This document shows, one piece after another, positions 1 to 12,010 of a DNA stretch of 64,000 nucleotides (its first letter is position 1; each line of letters begins with the position of its first letter). The notes below the pieces were generated by a model, which saw only the letters and a program-made list of their open reading frames with translations, ran no database searches and was not told the DNA's origin. Origin of the DNA: Cephalopachus bancanus (lineage: Eukaryota; Chordata; Mammalia; Primates; Tarsiidae); NCBI GenBank assembly GCA_027257055.1, contig JAPVLO010000044.1, positions 4,278,001 to 4,342,000 on the forward strand, given 5' to 3'. The position numbers and the translations under genes are program-made.

Positions 1-3000
1 GTCTATCTTATCTCTTATGGTATGGACACTTAGGGTTTTGATCAGAAATTCGTTGCCAGTTCCAATTTCCATAAGGGTGTTGCCTGCATTTTCTAAGATT
101 CTTATGTTTGAGGCTTTACATCTAGGTCTTTGATCCATTTAGAGTTAATTTTGCGTATGGTGACAGGTAGTGGTCCTGTTTCAATCTACTGCATGTGATC
201 AGCCAGTTTTCCCAACATCATTTACTAAATAGGTTCCCCTCTCCCTAGTGGTTGCTGTTGGAGGCTTTGTCAAAGGTGAGTTGGTTGAGAAATTGAGACT
301 TTGCTTCCGGAATCTCTATCCTGTTCCACTGGACTATATACCTGTTCTTATATGAACACCAGGCTGTTTTGATTATTGTAGCCTTATAGTAGTTTAAAGT
401 CTGAAAGTATGATAGCTCCAGCTTTGTTTCTTTTGCTAAGGATTGTTTTGGTTATTTGTGGTCATTTATATTTCCATATGAATTTCTGTATTGTCATTTC
501 CAGGTCTGAGAAGAATGATGTTGGCAATTTAATGGGTATTGCACTGAATTTATAGATTGCCTTTGGTAGAATGGACATCTTAACAATGTTGATTCTTCCT
601 ATCCATAAGCATGGAATACTTTTCCATTTATTTGTGTCTTCTTGGATTTCTTTGAGAGGTGTTTTGTAGTTCTCATTGTAAAGGTCTTTCACTTCTCTGG
701 TTAGGAAGATGCCGAGGTATTTCATTGTTGTGTGTGTGGCTATTGTGAATGGGATTGTGCTTTTTATTTGGTTCTCTGCCTGCTTGTTGTTGGTGTGTAA
801 GAATGCAACTGTCTTTGCACATTTATTTTGTACCCAGAGACTTTACCAAAGTCCTTTATCAATGCAAGCAAGTTTTTGACAAATTCTCTTGGATTTTCAA
901 GGTATAGGATCAAAACATCAGCCAAGAGGGATAACTTGACTTCCTCTTTTCCTATTTGGATACTCCTGATTTCCTTCTCTTGTCTAATTGCCCTAGTTAA
1001 GACTTGCAACACAATGTTGAACAAGAGGAGTGAGAGTGGGCAGGCTTATCTTGTTCCAGTTTTCAAAGGAAATGTTTCCAGTTTCTGTCCATTTAGCAAT
1101 ATGTTAGCTGTGGGTTTATCGTAGACAGCACTTACTATTTTGAGGTATGCTCCTTCTATACCTAGGTGTTAGAGGGTTTTTTATCAAGAAGGGATGCCAG
1201 ATTTTATCAAAAGCTTTTTCTGCATCTAATGAGATATTCATCTGGTTCTTGTTTTTACATCTGTTGATGTATTTAATTACATTTATGGTCTTGTGGATGT
1301 TGAACCGGCCCTGCATCCTGGGAATGAAACCTACTTGGTTGTGGTGGATGACTTTTGAGATGTATTTTTGGATACGATTTTCTAGAATCTTGTGGAGGAT
1401 TTTTGCACCTATGTTCACAAGGGATATTGGCCTGTAATTCTCTTTTTTTGTTGGTTCCTGACCTGGTTTGTGTATCAGTGTGATGTTAGCTTGGTAAAAT
1501 GATTTGGAGAGAATTCCATCTTTCCCAATTACCTGGAATACTTTCAATGGCGGTATCAGCTCCTCCTTGTATGTTTTGTAGAATTCTGCTGGAAAGTCAA
1601 TGGTCCAGGGCTTTTTTTTTTTTTTTTTTTTTGTAGGTAGTTTTCTTATGACAGAGTCAATTTCCTGGGTTGTTATTGGTTTAGTTAGTGTCTCAATGTC
1701 TTCTTGTTTCAATCTGGGGAGGTTGTGTGGTGTCAGAAAGTTCTCCATTTCATTTAGGTTACCAAGTTTATTTCCATATAGGTGTACATAGCAATCTTTG
1801 ATAATCTTTTGTATTTCTTTGGGGTCAGTTATGATTTGCTCCTTTGTATTTCTGATTGTGTTTATTTGGGCTTTTTCTCTCTTTTTCTTGGTCATTCTGC
1901 CTAGGGGATCCATCGAACTTGCTAATTCTTTCAAAGAACCAGTTTTTTGTTTTGTTGATGTTTTCTATGATCGTTTTGTCTTCTATGTCCCATATTTGGG
2001 CTCTTATTTTTGTGATTTGGTTTCTTCTGCTACAGCTGGGGTTTTGGTGGTCTTCTCTTTCTAGCTTCCTTGGGTGATTTGTTAGGCTCTCAACTTTTGA
2101 TCTTGCCATTTTCTTGAGGGTGAGCTCGTAGAGATGTAAATTCCGCTCTTAGAACTGATTTCATGGCATTCCAGAGGTTTTGATAAGATGTTTCTTCATT
2201 TTCATTTATTTCCAGGAATCTTTTAATTTCTGCTTTGATTTCAGTGTTGACCCAGTAGTTGTTCAGCATCGTGCTGCTTAGCATTCAATGTCTTTGTGGA
2301 CTTTGGGGAAGTTTTGTTGGTGTTGATATTTATTTTTATTCCCCTGTGGTCTGAAAAGGTGCATGGCAATATTTCAACCTCATGGAATTTGTTTATCCTT
2401 GATTTATGGCCAAGGATATGCTCAATCTTGGAATACATTCCATGTAGTGATGAGTAGAATGTGTATTCTGTGGTTGCTGGGTGGAATAATCTGTAGGTAT
2501 CTATTAAGTCCATTTGGCCGAGTGTCAAGTTTAGGTTCTGGATCTCCTGTTGATTTTTTGCCTTGATGATCTATCTAGGGCTGTTAGTGGGCTACTTGCA
2601 TCCCCTACTATAATAGTGTTAGAGTCAATATCTTTTTTAGTTTACTTATTAGTTGCTTTATTAATCCTGGTGCACCTGTGTGGATGTTTTTATGTTTAAG
2701 ATGGATATTTCTTGTTGATGGATTGAACCTTTTATCATTATGTAGTGTCCTTTTGTATCTTTTTACATTTTTGATAGCTTAAGGGTTAGTTTGTCTGATA
2801 TTAAGATCATGATTCCTGCCTTCTTTCTTGATGCATTTGCTTGGTAATTCATTTTCCATTCTTTAACTTTGAGTCTGTGTATGTTCCTTGTGGTGAGATG
2901 AGTTTTCTGGATGCAGAAGATTATTGGGTCATCATGGTTTCTTATCCAGTTTCCCATTCTGTGTCTTCTCAGTGGTGCATTTAGTCCATTCACATTCAGG

Positions 3001-3035
3001 CTGATTATTGAAATGTGATTGTTTATCCCTGTCAT
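1..3035 (-). pseudogene. L1 ORF2 remnant (endonuclease-RT), decayed
   Basis: The start MTGINNHISIISLNVNGLNA at 3035 matches the L1 ORF2p apurinic endonuclease N-terminus, with the IQKTHL box following. Fragments in several frames continue through the endonuclease (TYRLFHPATTEYTFYSS, about 2500-2300), the Z region (about 1930-1650) and the RT domain. The catalytic FADD box of the RT is replaced by LADV in the frame at 764-1024, so the two metal-binding aspartates are not preserved. Frameshifts and a run of 21 T at 1612-1632 break the frame. It cannot encode an active enzyme. Confidence 0.93.
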
Positions 3036-3197
3036 GAGGTTCTTGTAAAGTTTTTTCTTTCTTTGCTTGTTTTCTTTTGGCTTTGGGGTTGATGTATGTG
3101 TGTGTTTTCAAGTTTGTTGTTGAGCTGTATTCTCTGTTGATTCTATGCTCTGCTATTCTCTTGGGAAGTGCATGGTCATTCTTTTTTAGTTCTTTTT

Positions 3198-4250
3198 TAT
3201 TTTTTATATTTTCTTTCTTCTGTGCTTAATACCTTTTTAAGTGTCTCCTGTAGAGCTGGTCTGGAAGCTGCATAATCTCTTATGGATTGGATGTCTGGGA
3301 AGAAATATAATTCTCCATCACTGATGAAGCTGAGCTTAGCTGGGTAGAAAATTCTTTGTTGAAATTGTTTATCATTGATCCTTTCTAGCTTGTAGTGTTT
3401 CTGCTGATAGGTCTGCTGCTATTCTGATTGGTTTTCCCTGGTAGGTAGTCTGATCTTTCTCTCTTGCTGCCTTTAGGATTTTTTCTTTTGTGCCTACTTT
3501 GTGTACGTGAATTACTGTGTGTCTAGAGATTGGTCTTTCCATTTGATGTCTTTCTGGGTTTCTCTGTTCCTCTTGTGTTTGGCTGGTCACATCTCTGATG
3601 AGATGGGGAAAGCTTTCTTGGATTACCTCCTAGAATACTTGATCCAAGGTGTTCTCCATTTCCCTTTCTTATACCAATCAGGTGTAGGTTCGGCCTTTTG
3701 ATATAATTGCACCTCTCTTGTAGGCTTTGTTCTTTCTTTCTGAGTTTTCTTTCTGTTTTTTACAGATCGGGTTAATTCCATGTTCTAGTCTTCAAGTTCT
3801 GAGAATCCTTCTTCTGCTATATTAATTCTGCTTTCCATGCTTATCATCTTGTTATTTCCTGGATGAAATTTTAATGGGCAAAATCTCTGTTACAAGTTCT
3901 TTCAGTCGTTCTTGATGCTTATTAACTTTTTCCATCCATACCCTAATCCCTATCATTTTCTGGGACCAGTTGTTGGTGACTTCCATTGTTTGAGCTCTAA
4001 AGTCTGGTTTTTCAATTATTTTCTCTTTGTTACACTTGAAATTACCTGTGGTCTTTCATTGGTTTTTCCTCATTTTTGACAGATCTCTTGCTTTTCTCTT
4101 TAGCTCTATTACTCAGCAGCAGTGGGAGAGGCTTTCACTTCTGATGTTTGCTCAGTCCTCTATTGCTCCCTGATCTGGACTTTGGATTTGTTCTCTTTTG
4201 AAACAGGACTGTAGGTGGGAAGCTTTGCTGTCTCTTGTAGTTTTGAATGT
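3198..4250 (-). pseudogene. L1 ORF1 remnant (RNA-binding chaperone), decayed
   Basis: The frame at 3590-3372 reads GTKEKILKAAREKDQTTYQG then KPIRIAADLSAETLQARKDQ, the conserved RRM/C-terminal domain block of L1 ORF1p (the AAREKG...KPIRL.ADLSAETLQARR region). The remainder to about 3198 corresponds to the C-terminal PALQE.LK..L end. The N-terminal coiled-coil half (about 3600-4250) is only recognisable by position and is broken by stops. The end coordinates are estimates from the usual ~338 aa length. Confidence 0.8.
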
Positions 4251-4620
4251 TGAATAAGGTAGGGGATGGGGAACTAGGATTCAGAAACTACTTGCAAATC
4301 ACAGTGTTCACTGATTGTGGTATGTGTTCCCTGAGACTCACTCCCCACCACCTCTCTATATGATGATGCAATGGGTGTGTTTGTGTGTGTATCCCCTGAG
4401 TCCAAGGTACAGTGACAGCAATGAGGAGAACAGAGAAAAATAGAATGAAATAAGATGGACAAGAACTTTTAAAAAAGAAAGGGAAAAAACCACAGAACAA
4501 TGAAAGGAGAAACCAAAGCAAAAAACAATTGAACACACACACAGACATACACACACACCCAAAACAAACCGGAAAAAAACAAAGTGAAACAAAACAAACA
4601 AGAAAAAAAAACCTAGGGCA

Positions 4621-4621
4621 A

Positions 4622-4662
<41 letters not shown>
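4621..4662. repeat. (CA)n microsatellite
   Basis: A pure AC dinucleotide run of about 19 units lies inside the L1 5'UTR. The surrounding 4500-4900 is also A/C-rich. The long minus-strand frames covering it (runs of CV repeats) are low-complexity artefacts. Confidence 0.95.
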
Positions 4663-4664
<2 letters not shown>

Positions 4665-4947
4665 CCTAGCACAAAATGAATGGAGAAGAAAAAGAGAAAG
4701 ACTGGGGGGTGGGGGAAGGCTCCAGATTGAACCGTCACACATATATTCACATACACCTCAAAATAATAAATAAAAAAAGAGACGAACAAAAGAGCAAATA
4801 CAAAACAACAAAAAACCGAAAGATAAACACTCAATCATTCACATACACACATAAACAGAAAACAAAAAACAGAAGAAAAAAGAAAAAGAAAAAAGTGGGG
4901 GAGATGCAGGTCAAGTCCTCACATACAAATCCATGCACAAAGGAAAA

Positions 4948-5240
4948 TTTTTTTTTTTTTTTTTTTGAGTTGGAGTCTCACTCTGTCGCCCAGACTGGAG
5001 TGCAGTGGCCGCTCCCAGCCACCGCAGCCTTGACCTGCTGGGCTCCGGCAAACCTTCCGCCTCAGCCTTCCAAGTAGCCGGAATTACAGGCATGCGCTAC
5101 CACACCCGGCTGATTTTTTGATTTATTGTAGAGATGAGGTCTCACTGCCCAGGCGGGTCTCGAACCCGTGGGCTCAGGCAATCCACTCACCTCAGCCTCC
5201 CAAAGGCTCAGGATTACAGGCTGAGCCACCGAGTCTGGCC
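4948..5240 (-). mobile_element. Alu, young lineage-specific subfamily
   Basis: A dimeric Alu in antisense, beginning with its poly-T at 4948 and ending GAGTCTGGCC. It is flanked by AGGAAAA at 4941-4947 and 5241-5247 (TSD). The left arm lacks six bases (the CAACTT segment), and the right arm has the GCGGCCAC-type palindrome, placing it with the copies at 18303, 21482, 40134, 40890 and 63252. It inserted into the L1 5'UTR. Confidence 0.95.
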
Positions 5241-6510
5241 AGGAAAAATATTTTTAGGACTAGATGAACTAACAAACAAACAGGCAAAAAAAATTTTTTT
5301 AATTTAAAAATTTAAAATTTAAAAAAGAAAAAAGGCCCTGCCTTCTTGTGGTAATTGTTTCTGTAATTGTTCCTCTCATCTGCTGTGCTATCTCCTGCAA
5401 AGCTTCTGCCTCTTTCGCCCTCTCCCCAGTGTCTGTAGCAGAAAAGGAGGAAGGGCAGTGGGGGCGGGTGGGGCTGAAGTCCTCCCCTCCCACTCTTGTA
5501 TGTTCAGGGAGATCTCCTCCAGTGGGGAGGTGCAGCATTGTCTCTTCCCCAGGTATGCACTTGCAGAGGGTGCCCCAGCCAGGCCTGGAATGGAGTTCTC
5601 CTATTGTGACTGACGTCCAAGCTCTGCCTGGGTTTGTCCCTCTCAGTCATGCTCTAGCTGTGTGGGCCTAATGTTCAGAAGATTGCTGGGGAAGAGGGGG
5701 TTGGGTCAGCCCTGGACTCACCAACTGATCTCTTTGGAGGTCTTCTTCATCTTTTTCTGGCCACATCCTTTGGCAGGATCAGGGTAGGGGGTGGGGTGCC
5801 TGAGACTTAGCACTTGTCAGGTCCCTCTAAAGTTTGTGCTTTCAGGATATTCCCTCTGGGTCATGATCAACCCCTGAGTAGTTGATCTGCCAGTCACAGA
5901 GATCGGGTCTATTGCTCTGTGGTAAGCAAGCTGGAGCATTTTCAAGATGGTGGCAGGGTGCCTCTTTCTTCTTCATTGGGGGGACTCTGGGCTCCCTCCA
6001 CAGCCCTTGTTGCCAGTGTCTGGACAGGTGCTGCAGTGGTGAAGCAAAGCCTGGAGCCAGTTGTCTCTCCGCACCGCTTGTTCGCAGGAAACTTTTGTCC
6101 TTTTAAACAAAATGGCACTTGGCTTCTGTGACCTGGGAAGTGCTAGGGACCAAGCAGAGCAGCTGCAGCACCAGCTGCTTCACCAGGAGGGCTCTGGCCA
6201 CTTGCTCACAAGCTCCTACTTAGTCAGTCTCTCCCAGCATCTTCTTCTGAGGAAGGGTTTTGTTGATTATTTTTTTAAATGGCACTCAGCTTCTGTGTCC
6301 TGGGAATCGCTGGGGTCCAAGGTGAGCAGCTGCAGCACCAGTCACTGCACCAGAAGAGCCCCGGCCGCTAGCTTCCTAGCCCTCACTCATATAGCCAATC
6401 ACATGTCCACTCACTCACCAGCATGTACACAAAATTTTCCATACATTCACTCACTCACACTGGGACTCACATAGTCTGACTGGCTCGGCTGCCATCTTTC
6501 TGACCGCTCC

Positions 6511-6640
6511 ATTATGAGGATTTAATGAATACAAGCATGTAAAGTGCTTAGAACAGTATCTGGCACATGACAAGTATGTGCTTTATTGGTATTGGGATGA
6601 ATGCTATTTTTATGAGTATAATTACAACTATTATAACTGA
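6511..6640 (+). repeat. MIR SINE, 3' half
   Basis: GAGGATTTAATGAATACAAG, then GTAAAGTGCTTAGAACAGTA and TCTGGCACATGACAAGTATG, match the 3' half of MIR. Its 5' part is absent because the L1 at 1-6510 inserted in or next to it. Confidence 0.8.
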
Positions 6641-6734
6641 TATTTAAAATGTAACTCTCTTTTAGGTAAATTTAGATCCTTGATTTTCCTCAAAAAACTG
6701 TTCTCAAGGAAGGAGGGGAAGGAACTGGGTCTGT

Positions 6735-6945
6735 GAGCACAGGCAGAACTGACCCAGCCTGTCACTAGCTGTGTGTCTTTAGATAAGATACTTCACCTCT
6801 CTGAACCCCTGTCAGCCTACCTACAAAATGAAGAGTAATAATAGTGCATCCTCTGGTTTGTTGTGAGAATGAAGCAGTATATTACATTTAGTACTGATAG
6901 TGGTACATAGTAAGCACTGAATAAACAATACCCACTGCTACTGTC
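6735..6945 (+). repeat. MIR SINE
   Basis: This is a tRNA-derived ancient mammalian SINE. GTGTCTTTAGATAAGATACTTCACCTCTCTG is the MIR core region (quoted here as recognisable pieces: CTAGCTGTGTGTCTTTAGA and CTTCACCTCTCTGAACCCC), followed by GGTACATAGTAAGCACTGAA and TAAACAATA at the 3' end. Confidence 0.85.
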
Positions 6946-7011
6946 ATCATCATCAACATCATTGTTGTTACCCACACAAAGCAGATTTAATTTTGAAAAT
7001 ACTTAGGTTTT

Positions 7012-7313
7012 GGCTAGGTACGGTGGCCCACACCTATAATCCTAGCACTTTGGGAGGCTGAGGTGAGAGAATTGCCTGAGCCCACGGGTTTGAGACCAGC
7101 CTGGACAACTTGGGGAGACCTCATCTTTACAATAAATCAAAAAATTAGCTGGGTGCAGTGGCACATGCCTGTAGTTCCAGCTACTTGTAAGGCTGAGGTA
7201 GAAGGATCGCCTAAGTCCAGTAGGTTGAGGCTGTGGTACCAGTGAGCATGCCACCACTCCAGGCTGGGTGACAGAGTGAGACTCCAACTCAAAAAAAAAG
7301 AAAGAAAAGAAAA
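7012..7313 (+). mobile_element. Alu, older copy
   Basis: A full dimer starting GGCTAGGTACGGTGGC and ending CTCCAACTC plus an A-rich tail. The linker reads ACAATAAATCAAAAAATTAG, typical of this genome. Approximate flanking GAAAATA on both sides (about 7000 and 7308) is a plausible short TSD. Confidence 0.93.
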
Positions 7314-8341
7314 TATGTAAGTTTCATTATGATAATAAAAATTGTGGTCTCTTATATCATTAGATATTTACTATTTGCCTGTCTTGCTATAGTAACTGTG
7401 AGGAATGTCTGCCCCATAGTAGAAGCACAGTAAAATTTTTTTAATTAATGAATTTTAATATTAATTAAAATTAATTAAGAAATATGTTGTGTTGAAGGAA
7501 AAACACTCAAGATCTCTCTCCTTCCTTCTCATTCTCACTTGCTTAGGGAGAAGGAATTTCCATGAATTGGTCAGATGTGTGAACAAGACTGAAGGGTGGA
7601 GACACCCTGGGTCAGGAGGTCTGTGCATACGGGTGAGAGAGGTAATGAGGTCAGAGCTGAGTTGCCGGCGGAAAAGACCCAGCTATCCTATTCACTTCCT
7701 GCCTCTCTTCCACATGGCACCAGTCCTGGGACAGGACTAAACCAACCTGGTGCCAGGCACTGGAGACCAGCATTTTCTTCCTCACAGCTCTACTCACTGG
7801 TCACAGCCTTCTGATTCTGCAGGGGTGGGCCAGATCAGCCTTTCTTCTTCTGGTCTTGACGCCGACATGGGCAGAGCAAAACCCACACTCCACTACATTT
7901 GTATGGATGATAAATGTAAATAAAGGTTAGTGCCTGTTGCCTATTCCCACTTTCCAGAGTCCTCTGCACTGGGAGGCAAGTGCCACCTTCCCATTTGTCA
8001 TTGCTCCTTTTCTTCAGGTTCCTGGTGAGAAGGAATGGGAGGGATTTGGGTTTTCCTGTGTTCTTGGCCAAACCTCACCTTAGTACCATCTTTTATCCAG
8101 ATTTCTGACAGAATAAGCAAATAGATTAATATAAGACACAGTCTTGGCTTTCAAGGAACTTACATTCTGATTAGGAATGAGGAACTAACTCCTGGGACAG
8201 AGACTCTCCAATCCCCTCTTTTGCCTCATACACTAAGAAGACCATACATTTAGGATGGTACAGCTACACAGTGGTGGAGACTGGTTGCCTGAGTGTCTGT
8301 TTGAAGAGGCTCCCTTGCCAGCCCATATCGCCTATGTAATA
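7314..8341. other. No gene recognised; mostly unique-looking DNA
   Basis: An AT-rich imperfect palindrome built from TTAATTAA units lies at 7440-7482. The rest looks single copy. Around 8125-8175 there is a stretch resembling the 'caaggaacttacattctga' motif of an ancient mammalian repeat whose family I cannot assign. No conserved coding frame is visible: the open frames of 72-83 codons have no recognisable similarity. Confidence 0.5.
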
Positions 8342-8343
8342 TA

Positions 8344-9286
8344 CAAGGTCTGAAAATTAAGCTCACGATCTCATCCTAGAAAAAATGTCATACACCTCAT
8401 TGCTGAACATCACTACAGTCACCTTTGAAGTACTTCTCTTAAGAAGTTATGCACCCATGCCAGCGCCTAGTTCACCCATCAAAGCAATTTTGGAACTCTT
8501 TTACTGGAATGACCATCAGAGCTGTCATCATATTACTCTTGATGTTTTGAATGTCATCAAAATGTCTTCCTTTCAATATTTCCTTTATTTTCAGGTAAAG
8601 GAAAAAGTCACTGGGGGCTGGATCCGGTGAGTAGGGAAGGTGTTCCAATACAGTTTTTTGTTTCCTGGCTAAACACTCCCTCACAGACAGTGCTGTGTGA
8701 GGTGGTGCATTGTCGTGATGCAAGAGCTCCTTAAGGACGACTTTTGCACACACCTTTCTCATGCCAAGATTTTCAGTTAAGATTTTCCCAACTGTTTATC
8801 TATCAATGCTTATTTGGTCTGCTATACTTCTCATAGTCAGCTGATGATTTTGATGCACAAGTCAACAAATTTTTGCAAAGTTGTTGTCAGGTTCTGTTCG
8901 TTACTGGCCATCCTGACCTCTCTTCATCAGTGATGCTTTCTTTCCCCTCAAAAAACATTTAATTCATTTTTACATTGCCATTTTCTTCATGTCATTATCC
9001 CCATAAACTCGGACTAACATGTCTCTGATTTCACTTCCACTTTTGCCAAGTTTAATAAGAAATTTCGTGTATTCATTGCTCTGATTCAAGCTCCAACAGT
9101 CTTACAACAGCACACAAAACATGCAACAATAATGAGTGCCACTCAGCAAAACACCTCCACATGTCAAAATGAACACATTGTGAGACATTGATATACCAAA
9201 GTTATGAAACCTTACCGAGTTGTTTATACAGTGCTGCCAACGTAAGCACACTGTGAAAAGTTTGTGAACTTAACTGTCAGACCTCG
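8344..9286 (-). mobile_element. Mariner-family DNA transposon, internally deleted
   Basis: Imperfect terminal inverted repeats are visible: the left end CAAGGTCTGAAAATTAAG and the complement of the right end CGAGGTCTGACAGTTAAG, each flanked by TA (8342-8343 and 9287-9288), the mariner target. On the minus strand the transposase shows HHDNAPPHTA and YSPDPAPSDFF, the second and third catalytic aspartates of the DDxD triad. The element is about 943 bp, against ~1.3 kb for full mariners. Upstream of HHDNAP the sequence jumps from the VCAKVV region, so the first aspartate region is deleted. Not autonomous. Confidence 0.92.
8472..8762 (-). pseudogene. Mariner transposase C-terminal remnant
   Basis: The 96-residue frame begins MRKVCAKVVLKELLHHDNAP. 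It runs through VRECLARKQKTVLEHLPYSP and the DPAPSDFFLYLKIKEILKG block to the family's C-terminal end (F.DG). Mariner transposase cuts at the terminal repeats using three acidic residues. Two are inside this frame, and the first (normally about 90-100 residues earlier) has been lost by deletion. N-terminal helix-turn-helix remnants lie in broken frames up to about 9100. Confidence 0.9.
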
Positions 9287-9288
9287 TA

Positions 9289-9787
9289 AGCAAAAAATAC
9301 ATTTGTGTTGTTTCAAGCCAATGAGGTTTTAGAGTGGTTAGTATAGCATAGCTTAGCCCATTCTGACTCTGTGGTTCAGGCTGAACACCAAAGACATGGT
9401 CCTTGTTGATTACCAATAAATCATCCTATTAACTAGTCTTTGTCTGAATCTCTTAAATTATTCCAGAATCTTAGAAGCCATGGATCCTGATGACTTAATT
9501 ATTAAGGCTTGCCTTAATGGCAAAAACATAGCAACCATGATACAAAACAAAACCTCCAAGTCACCAAAACAGAAAAGCAACATAACAAAATTGTATTTTT
9601 GGAAGATGCCTCTTGCTCGTTTATGAAGATGGATTGGAGGAGGTGGGACTAGAAGGTTGGAGAACAAATAAGAGGCTACGAAGAATGAAGATATGGAAAA
9701 GGAGAGGCCAGAAAAAGATGCTACAGGAATGGTGAGAATCATGGCAGATGGTGGGAAAGGAGCCTTTGAGATGCACTCATCTGTGTG
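9289..9787. other. Unassigned; part resembles a MaLR-type LTR end
   Basis: The segment 9300-9385 (GTTGTTTCAAGCCAATGAGG, then ATAGCTTAGCCCATTCTGAC) resembles the 3' end of MLT1-like LTRs such as the one ending near 49035. The rest (9390-9787) shows nothing I recognise. Confidence 0.35.
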
Positions 9788-9796
9788 AACTTGGAC

Positions 9797-10094
<298 letters not shown>

Positions 10095-10103
10095 TGAACT
10101 TTT

Positions 10104-11320
10104 GCTTTGCCCGTATTCCTAGAGTGCCCAAATCATTTGACTTCCTTATATCCATTCTTTCCTTGCCATCCCCACAAGCACATTTAAGCCTAATCATGTT
10201 AAGCTGAGCACTATCTTCCTCAGCTGATAGAAAACTTACAACTCACCACAATTGCTGCTATCACGTTGTCTGTAGTTTTATCACTTCCCATTTATTGGAA
10301 ATTCAAAAAGCAGGAATTGCTCAGGAAGATTCTGCTAACTGAGATGAACTATAGGAGCATAGGAAAGCCTCCTTCTGAGAAGAAAACTTCCAACACAGAA
10401 AAATGCCTGTCCATTTCCCTAACCATCTCTCCATGTACCTATGTGGGTTTAACATGCCAAGGCCACATCCTAGATCCAGGTGACTTCAATAAGAAAGGGA
10501 GGACTTTTAGAATGAAAGTCACATGTTAGGATGGTGAAGGAAAAAGTTACAAATGGCTCCCTGAAGGCTCTGTGAAGCCTGGATCAGTTACCTCCAGAGT
10601 TAATTTATATGAGAAAGAAACAAACTTCTATCTTACTCAAAGTAATTCTCACTGATTCCATGGGGCTGCCTACTTCCTCTCCACTTCTTCCCCTTTCCTC
10701 CCCTCTTAATTGGGAAGAAAATAGAATACATGCACTGACCTTTCAGTTCACACAGCTAATAGGCAGCAAAAAAAGCTTCAGCCCAGGTATTCCTGGCTCT
10801 GAAGCTTGAACTCCTTCCACAGTGTCAAGATATGTTCTGACAAACATTTTGATAAGCATAGCATGATACACCTGGTGGGGATGTCAGCACAAAGCACCAA
10901 GTGCAGGAAAATCCTCTGGAGTTAGTGAGTAGCTTTCCTAAAGCCACACTGTATTACAGAAACAGAGGAAATTGTCTTAAACCAAATTCTGAAACAAGTA
11001 AAAGAATATCAACACAAACTATATTAATTAATTAGAAATTAATTGGTTCAAGGAACTTGGAAGTGTGGGAATTTGCAGGTTTCATGCATGAGTGGCTCTA
11101 GGGAATTCCCAATGTGTTTTGTCTTTCATTCATTTTTTTCCTTCTAGCTCTGTTTCTCTTTGCCCTTCTTCACTCCGTGGACTGATTTCCCTCTCTCCCA
11201 CTGCAGTCCATCTTTCTCCGTTAAGCAAAGGAAAATGATCCTTAATGTCCCCAAATTCACATTATCCCAGCCTAACACACTAGAACAGATGAGCATACCT
11301 GTTAGGTCAAAATTCTAGCA
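10104..11320. other. No gene or repeat recognised
   Basis: This is the longest stretch in the first half without a clear repeat. Open frames at 10266-10529 (87 codons) and 10609-10809 (66 codons) begin with ATG but have no recognisable domain, and splice context cannot be judged by eye. I see no CpG island and no conserved element signature. It may be single-copy intergenic or intronic DNA. Confidence 0.45.
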
Positions 11321-12010
11321 GGGCCTCCAAGATGTTAGATCAGACCAATGGGCCTGCGATCCAGTGCCGCAAGAAAGATGCAAAGAATTGCACAAAAGTT
11401 AGATTGGAAAATATAATTTATTTAGAAAGTAAATGGCAGGAGGAAAGATTCACATTCCTGAGGTAGGGAAAGGAGCCAAAGCTAGGAAAGCATGGCAGCC
11501 ATAGCTCAAAGAACCACATGGCCAGACCAGAGTTTAGCAAAGCAATGGTGAATGGCTGCTTGATGTTGAATGCCTTTAAACTTTCCCTTTGGTGGGGTCA
11601 GGTCATTAAGGTAATGGGTGGTAGTCTGTTTCACATCATCATGAAGGGGACAGGTAAACACAGGTACTGATGTCAGGTGATGGATGGCAGGCAGATGGGT
11701 GGGCCAGTCACATGACTGCTGCCATGGTGATGGGGTCTGTGTCATGAAGTTCACAAAGGGCTGATTAGATGAACTTGGTTTAGGCAAATACTTGGAATAG
11801 AAAAGCTAATTAATACGAAACTAGCTGGGAAGGGGTTGCAAAACAATTATCAATAGCTACTTCTGAGAAACTGGTTCCATCCTTGGCTAGTGATTAGAGA
11901 GTAAATTAAGGTTAACTGCCAGAAAAACACGACAAAGCTAAGCAATGTTAAAATGACTGCTCTTTGGCTATATTGACTCCATCTTGGTCTTTCAATATCT
12001 CTCTTTCAAT
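11321..12010 (-). other. Possible old LTR-like block (uncertain)
   Basis: The text around 11345-11480 (ATCCAGTGCCGCAAGAAAGA, AATATAATTTATTTAGAAAG) and 11920-12000 (GACTCCATCTTGGTC) resembles antisense retroviral LTR or leader sequence, but I cannot name a family and saw no clear TG...CA ends or target duplication. Treat it as unassigned repeat-like DNA. Confidence 0.25.

Larger units (their letters stand above)
1..6510 (-). mobile_element. Near full-length L1 LINE, 3' end outside window
   Basis: Reading the minus strand from 6510 gives a 5'UTR beginning GGAGCGGTCAGAAAGATGG, then ORF1, a ~160 bp spacer, and ORF2 running off the window at about codon 1010. L1 encodes an RNA-binding chaperone (ORF1p) and an endonuclease/reverse transcriptase (ORF2p) for target-primed reverse transcription. 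Both frames are broken here. An Alu sits in the 5'UTR at 4948-5240. The 5' boundary falls inside a MIR, whose 3' half resumes at 6511. The TSD cannot be tested because the other end is missing. The element resembles the younger L1 at 18108-21444, so it probably belongs to a lineage-specific family. Confidence 0.93.
4251..6510 (-). promoter_or_regulatory. L1 5'UTR with internal tandem segments
   Basis: This is the region upstream of ORF1 on the minus strand. Nearest ORF1 is A/C-rich low-complexity DNA with a (CA)n run (about 4621-4662). Beyond the inserted Alu (4948-5240) the sequence becomes GC-rich (about 5340-6510), as expected for an L1 internal promoter. Two segments, about 6107-6230 and 6277-6400, are related tandem copies sharing AGCAGCTGCAGCACCAG. 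The L1 5' terminus is at about 6510, and a MIR fragment follows directly. Confidence 0.75.

Noticed and set aside
4274..4834. Minus-strand frames of 62-128 codons with hydrophobic and CVCV repeats, resembling membrane segments
   Set aside because: They are translations of the (CA)n microsatellite and A-rich L1 5'UTR sequence.
7440..7482. TTAATTAA-rich palindrome as a possible regulatory or replication element
   Set aside because: Simple AT-rich self-complementarity is expected by chance in such composition; nothing else supports a function.
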